Assembly: GCA_947629575.1 (NCBI GenBank)
Contig: CANREF010000009.1
Coordinates: 1-56,571 of the forward strand
Origin: an uncultured Clostridia bacterium
GTDB lineage: Bacteria; Bacillota; Clostridia; Christensenellales; Borkfalkiaceae
DNA length: 56,571 nt
Reading direction: 5' to 3'
In this document: positions 52,321 through 56,571 of the stretch, piece by piece
Layout: each line of letters begins with the position of its first letter
Numbering within the stretch: position 1 is the stretch's first letter
Notes under the pieces: model-generated
Databases searched by the model: none
What the model saw: only the letters and a program-made list of their open reading frames with translations
What the model was told of the DNA's origin: nothing
Program-made: the position numbers and the translations under genes

Positions 52321-53604
52321 CTATTTTACTTTGATCTCTTTCGTCCCGCCCATGTAGGGCCAAAGCACTTCGGGGATCTCCACGCTGCCGTCCGCACGGA
52401 GATGATTTTCCAAAAACGCGATGAGCATACGCGGCGGAGCGACCACAGTATTGTTCAACGTGTGCGCAAATTCGCTCCCCTTCTCCGTCTTGTAGCGGAT
52501 CCCGAGCCGTCTTGCCTGCGCGTCCGTGAGGTTGGAACACGACCCCACTTCGAAATATTTCTTCTGGCGGGGAGACCATGCCTCCACGTCGCAGCTGCGG
52601 TATTTGAGATCGGCAAGATCTCCCGAGCAGCACTCGAGCTGGCGGACGGGAATGCCCATGGAGACAAACAGCTCCACCGTGTAATTCCACATCCGCTCAT
52701 ACCACATGCAGCTCTCCTCGGGCTTGCAGATGACGATCATCTCCTGCTTCTCGAATTGGTGGATGCGGTAAATGCCCCTCTCCTCGATCCCGTGCGCGCC
52801 CTTCTCCTTGCGGAAGCAGGGGGAATAGCTCGTGAGGGTCAACGGGAGCTTACTGCCGTCGATCGTCTGCCCCATGAATCTTCCGATCATGGAATGTTCG
52901 CTCGTTCCGATGAGGTAGAGATCCTCCCCCTCGATCTTGTACATCATGCCGTCCATTTCCTCAAAGCTCATCACTCCCGTGACGACGGAGGAGCGGATCA
53001 TGAAGGGCGGGATGCAATAGGTGAAGCCCTTCCCGATCATGAAGTCCCGCGCATACGCAAGCACCGCGGAGTGGAGGCGGGCGACGTCGCCCGTGAGATA
53101 ATAGAAGCCCTGACCGCTCGTTCTCCTTGCGCTGTCGATGTCGATCCCGTCGAGCTTTTCAAGGATATCGAGATGATAGGGAATTTCGAAATCGGGGACT
53201 TTCGGCTCTAAAAACCGCTGACGTTCAACGTTTTCCGTGTCATCCTTGCCGATGGGCGTGTCGGGAGAGATGATGTTGGGAATGCTCATCATCACCTTTT
53301 TGAGCTGCTCACCGACTTCGGGCTCTTCCCGTTCGATCTCGGCAAGGCGGGCGGCGTTTTCGCTTACCTGCGCCTTGACCTGCTCCGCTTCCGCGATCTT
53401 TTTCTCCCGCATGAGCAAGCCGATCTGCTTGCTGAGCGTATTGCGGGAAGCGCGCAGGGCGTCCCCTTCCTGCTGCAGGGCGCGCTTCTTCTTGTCGAGA
53501 GCGATCGCCTCGTCTACGAGGGGCAGCTTCCTGTCCTGAAATTTCTTTTTGATGTTTTCCCGCACAAGGTCCGGGTCCTTGCGGATGAGTTCAATATCGA
53601 TCAT
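52321..53604 (-). CDS. serS: Serine-tRNA ligase
   Basis: 427 aa from the ATG at 53604 (MIDIELIRKDPDLVRENIKKKF), after GAGAGGTG; longer upstream reading would cross the divergent promoters and is excluded. The N-terminal long coiled coil (about 30-105) binds the tRNA-Ser arm. The class II core includes TSEHSMIGRFMGQ, motif 2 PCFRKEKGAHG...GIYRIHQFEKQE and motif 3 RMLIAFLENH. It charges tRNA-Ser (and tRNA-Sec where present) in the cytoplasm. A TTGCAT-17-TATAAT promoter lies upstream, and no T-box is seen in the short leader. Confidence 0.97.
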   Translation of the reverse strand: MIDIELIRKDPDLVRENIKKKFQDRKLPLVDEAIALDKKKRALQQEGDALRASRNTLSKQIGLLMREKKIAEAEQVKAQVSENAARLAEIEREEPEVGEQLKKVMMSIPNIISPDTPIGKDDTENVERQRFLEPKVPDFEIPYHLDILEKLDGIDIDSARRTSGQGFYYLTGDVARLHSAVLAYARDFMIGKGFTYCIPPFMIRSSVVTGVMSFEEMDGMMYKIEGEDLYLIGTSEHSMIGRFMGQTIDGSKLPLTLTSYSPCFRKEKGAHGIEERGIYRIHQFEKQEMIVICKPEESCMWYERMWNYTVELFVSMGIPVRQLECCSGDLADLKYRSCDVEAWSPRQKKYFEVGSCSNLTDAQARRLGIRYKTEKGSEFAHTLNNTVVAPPRMLIAFLENHLRADGSVEIPEVLWPYMGGTKEIKVK

Positions 53605-53635
53605 GCTGACACCTCTCTGTGTTTGTCCATACTTT

Positions 53636-53664
53636 ATTATACATCTTTTTGCGCCCGAATGCAA
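53636..53664 (-). promoter_or_regulatory. Promoter of serS
   Basis: TTGCAT (53664-53659), 17 bp, TATAAT (53641-53636). The leader is only about 25 nt. Confidence 0.8.
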
Positions 53665-53682
53665 GGATTTCACCGCGGGGGA

Positions 53683-53711
53683 TTGACTTTTTCCCATCTC
53701 GGTTGTATAAT
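53683..53711 (+). promoter_or_regulatory. Promoter of the P-type ATPase gene
   Basis: TTGACT (53683-53688), 17 bp, TATAAT (53706-53711), diverging from the serS promoter with 18 bp between the -35 boxes. Confidence 0.85.
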
Positions 53712-53740
53712 AAGGATAGACTGAACCTTGCGAGGTAACT

Positions 53741-56467
53741 ATGCCATCGGATGAAAAGCCTGAGGGCAAGGCAAAAAAGCCCGCAGCCCCTTCCGCAACG
53801 CGCAAGCCCGCGTCCAAAAAACGCGCGCCCGTTGCGGCGGAAAAGGAGATCGCGATCGCAGAGACGTCTGCCGCCGTGGAAGAAACTCCCGCGCCCGCAC
53901 CCGCCCCTGTGCCCGCTTCCGCGCCCTCCGCACCCGCTCCGTCGAGAAGCCGCTCTTTCTTTATGCGCATCCTCGACCGCGGGGGGGCGGAAGATCAAGA
54001 CAAGAAGGCGCATAAAAAGCTCATGCGGAAATTCCGCCATGCAAAGAACATCCCCTCGGACGCCGAGGTGGAGCGCTTCACTCCGCCCATCGACGAGGGG
54101 CTTTCGGAGGAACAAGTCGCAAAGCGAAACGAGCAGTTCCTCTTCAACGACGTCAATAAAAAATACTCCAAATCATATGCGGCGATCCTCATCGGGAATC
54201 TGTGCACGGTATTCAACTTCCTGTGCGTCGCCGTCGCCGTTGCGCTCGCGATCGCGGGAGCGGACATCACCCAATTTCTGTTCGTCGTCATCTTTGCCGC
54301 CAACCTCGTCATCGGCATCGTGCAGGAGATCCTCGCGAAGAAGCAGATCGACAAGCTCGCCGTGCTCATCTCGGCGACGGTAAAGGTAATGCGGGGGGGC
54401 GTAAAAAAAGAGATCCCGATGAAGGAACTCGTCCTCGACGACGTTCTCTTCCTCGAAGCGGGACAGCAAGTTCCCGCAGACTGCATCCTCGCCGAGGGCA
54501 ACGTGGAACTCAACGAGAGCCTTTTAACGGGCGAATCCGCCGCTGTCAAAAAACAGGAGGGAGATACCCTCTACGCGGGCTCCTTCGTCTCCAGCGGGAG
54601 CTGCCTCGTGCGGGCGGATAAGGTCGGCAAGAACACTTACCTCAACCAGCTCACTTCCCGCGCCAAGAAGTATAAGCGCCCGAAGTCGGAGATCATGAAC
54701 TCCATCCGTCTCTTCATCCGCGTGATCGGCGTGCTCATTCCCGTCGTTGCCGCCCTCATTTTCTGGACGAACTACCATGGCAGCAGCGCCGAAGGCGGTT
54801 GGGACAAGATCGCCGAATCCATCCAATACACGGGCGCGGTCATCATCGGCATGATCCCCTCGGGACTGCTCCTGCTCACCTCTCTTGCCATGGCGGTGGG
54901 CGTAAGACGGCTCGCCAAGAAGCAGACCCTTGTGCAGGATATGAACTCCCTCGAAATGCTCGCACGGGTGAACGTTCTGTGTCTCGATAAGACGGGCACG
55001 ATCACCGACGGCAGAATGACGGTGAGCGACTGCATGATCATTGCCAATTATACCGACTATTCCATCGACGAGATCATGGGCAGTATGCTCTCCGCGCTCG
55101 AAGACAACAATCAGACGTCCATTGCCCTCTTCAACCGGTTCGGGCACTCGTCCGCTCTCCAGGCCACGGCGACCTTGCCCTTCTCCTCCAAGAGGAAGCT
55201 CTCCGCCGTGACCTTCGGCGACGTGGGGACTTTCGTGTTCGGCGCGCCCGAATTCGTGCTTCGCCCCATGTCTCCGCGCATCGAGAGAATTGTAAAACAG
55301 TATGCGCAGATGGGCCTTCGCGTGCTCTTGCTCGCCCATTCGCAGGGACAGATCTCGGGAGACAGACTTCCCGCGGCCCTTCGCCCCATGGCGCTCATCA
55401 CCCTTGCGGACAACGTGCGCCCCGAGGCGATAGAGACCATCAAGTCCTTCAAAGAGAACGATGTCGATATCCGCATCATCTCGGGCGACAATCCCGTCAC
55501 CGTCTCCGAGGTGGCGCGCAGGGTGGGCGTTGCGAACGCCAATAAATACATCTCCCTCGACGGGCTCACCGACATCGAAGTGGAAAACGTCGCAAACCAA
55601 TATACCGTGTTCGGGCGGGTCACCCCCGAGCAGAAGGCGATCTTGGTGAGGACGATCAAACGGGAGGGCAATACCGTCGCCATGACGGGGGACGGCGTGA
55701 ACGACATCCTCGCCCTCAAGGAAGCGGACTGCGCGATCTCGGTCGCCTCGGGCAGCGAAGCCGCGCGGAACGTAAGTCACCTCGTTCTGATGAACAACAA
55801 CTTCACCAACCTCGACGCGGTGGTGAACGAGGGCAGACGGGTCATCAATAACATCAAAAACAGCGCCTCGCTCTACATCATGAAGACGCTGTTCGTCACC
55901 CTGCTCGCCGTCATCTGCGTCATCATGCGCGAGCAGTACTTCTTCACCACAAATAACCTCATTCTGTTTGAGTTCTTTGTGGCGGCGATCCCCTCCTTCG
56001 TCATCTCCATCCAGCCGAACACCAGCCGCGTCAAAGGGAAGTTTATCCTATACGTTCTCTCGCGAAGTATCCCGGGGGCGATCACCCTCATTTTGTGCGT
56101 GCTCTCCGTCTACTTCGGCAGACAGTTCATCCACGGCTACGGCTTTACTCGGAACTTCCAGCCCATGCTCATCTTGGCGGTGACGTTCGGCGGCGTCGTG
56201 ATGCTCTACCGCGTTCTGAAACCGCTCAACGTCATTCGCGGAATTCTCTACGGCGGATGCCTCGCAGTGTGCGTCGTCGCGTTGAGTATTCCCGCACTCG
56301 GGAACTTCGTCTATTCTGTCCGGGATTCTGCCGGAAACCTTATTCGTAATTGGGAGATGGTAGAGTTCAACCTCTCGCAAATTCTTTACATTCTCGTCGT
56401 CATCCTCGCCGCCTTCCCCGTCTCGGGCTGGCTCACTGCCGCCTGTGATTTGATGAATAGCGATTAA
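53741..56467 (+). CDS. P-type cation-transporting ATPase (CtpE-like)
   Basis: 908 aa. Residues 1-80 are a disordered Ala/Pro/Lys/Glu-rich tail without membrane segments. After it come the actuator motif LTGESAAVKK (about 265), the phosphorylation site LDKTGTITDG (Asp416) and the hinge MTGDGVNDILALKEAD (about 647), with membrane segments at about 145-190, 325-385 and 700-900. The motif before the phosphorylation site in membrane segment 4 is IPSGLL, not the PEGL of classical Ca2+ pumps; this variant occurs in a CtpE-like group, to my memory a Ca2+ or Mg2+ transporter. Ion specificity remains open. GAGG precedes the ATG; the leader is about 25 nt. The stop is followed after 6 bp by a C element. 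Confidence 0.92.
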   Translation: MPSDEKPEGKAKKPAAPSATRKPASKKRAPVAAEKEIAIAETSAAVEETPAPAPAPVPASAPSAPAPSRSRSFFMRILDRGGAEDQDKKAHKKLMRKFRHAKNIPSDAEVERFTPPIDEGLSEEQVAKRNEQFLFNDVNKKYSKSYAAILIGNLCTVFNFLCVAVAVALAIAGADITQFLFVVIFAANLVIGIVQEILAKKQIDKLAVLISATVKVMRGGVKKEIPMKELVLDDVLFLEAGQQVPADCILAEGNVELNESLLTGESAAVKKQEGDTLYAGSFVSSGSCLVRADKVGKNTYLNQLTSRAKKYKRPKSEIMNSIRLFIRVIGVLIPVVAALIFWTNYHGSSAEGGWDKIAESIQYTGAVIIGMIPSGLLLLTSLAMAVGVRRLAKKQTLVQDMNSLEMLARVNVLCLDKTGTITDGRMTVSDCMIIANYTDYSIDEIMGSMLSALEDNNQTSIALFNRFGHSSALQATATLPFSSKRKLSAVTFGDVGTFVFGAPEFVLRPMSPRIERIVKQYAQMGLRVLLLAHSQGQISGDRLPAALRPMALITLADNVRPEAIETIKSFKENDVDIRIISGDNPVTVSEVARRVGVANANKYISLDGLTDIEVENVANQYTVFGRVTPEQKAILVRTIKREGNTVAMTGDGVNDILALKEADCAISVASGSEAARNVSHLVLMNNNFTNLDAVVNEGRRVINNIKNSASLYIMKTLFVTLLAVICVIMREQYFFTTNNLILFEFFVAAIPSFVISIQPNTSRVKGKFILYVLSRSIPGAITLILCVLSVYFGRQFIHGYGFTRNFQPMLILAVTFGGVVMLYRVLKPLNVIRGILYGGCLAVCVVALSIPALGNFVYSVRDSAGNLIRNWEMVEFNLSQILYILVVILAAFPVSGWLTAACDLMNSD

Positions 56468-56473
56468 AGGTTT

Positions 56474-56571
56474 CGCACATTTCTTTGCTCACTCCCCCCC
56501 TTGCCCACCCCTTGAGGGGTGGGTGTCACGCGCAAAGCGCGTGACGGAAGGGGTGTCGTTCGAAAAGAAAT
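56474..56571 (-). repeat. C element, copy 3, reversed, cut by the window edge
   Basis: 98 bp visible, starting CGCACATTTCTTT 6 bp after the ATPase stop. The reverse complement of copy 1 matches over the whole length apart from one extra C in a C run. The far inverted end is missing. Confidence 0.85.

Noticed and set aside
53605..53970. Long upstream extension of serS
   Set aside because: It would read through both divergent promoters and the start of the P-type ATPase gene in antisense. The family start lies at 53604.

Overview
The window reads as part of a Bacillota (Firmicutes) chromosome, most likely an uncultured gut Clostridia lineage (my guess is a Christensenellales-like group; no marker here fixes the family). 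The grounds are AGGAGG ribosome binding sites, sigma-A promoters of the TTGACA-17-TATAAT type, a phenylalanine T-box leader, many lipobox signal peptides, BspA-type leucine-rich lipoproteins and no sign of an outer membrane. Coding DNA is GC-rich. Intergenic spaces are unusually long and filled with dispersed palindromic repeats.

Left third (about 1-26.0 kb): a leftward galactan-utilisation locus. From its upstream end it encodes an uncharacterised 599-aa glycosidase/deacetylase-like protein, a small zinc-ribbon protein, a cytoplasmic GH53 endo-galactanase, a sugar-binding lipoprotein, two MalF/MalG-type permeases, a MsmX-type ATPase and a secreted, multi-domain GH53 endo-galactanase. Five large surface lipoproteins follow (Cys/His ribbon repeats, BspA leucine-rich repeats, Ig-like Big2 domains). 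A divergent PocR-AraC regulator sits at the head of the locus and probably controls it. The model is outside cleavage by the secreted GH53, capture and import by the ABC system, and cytoplasmic trimming by the second GH53 and perhaps the 599-aa protein. The far left edge (1-275) is AT-rich and holds a strong leftward promoter that fires straight into a series of hairpins, possibly a structured RNA.

Middle (26-38 kb): an isolated lipoprotein, rpsO-pnp, and a T-box-controlled pheS-pheT pair. Two paralogous modules flank pheST. Each has a small HTH regulator divergent from a Cys/His lipoprotein, with the same GC-rich hairpin behind the lipoprotein gene. In one module the two promoters overlap at their -35 boxes and a perfect 20-bp palindrome fills the lipoprotein promoter spacer.

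Right (38-56.6 kb): a GH78 alpha-L-rhamnosidase; a ppx-maf-mreB-like operon; a split TauE/SafE permease; a 1221-aa surface protein with both a lipobox and a C-terminal membrane anchor; pnuC behind a leader that can form two mutually exclusive hairpins around its ribosome binding site; rsmF and a DEDDh exonuclease with a BRCT-like tail; then serS divergent from a P-type cation ATPase.

At least three dispersed intergenic repeat families run through the window. One has 13-bp terminal inverted repeats and lies a few bases behind the stop codons of pnp, serS and the P-type ATPase. Another resembles a MITE and supplies the stop codon of pnuC. I see no tRNA, rRNA, CRISPR array or transposase gene.
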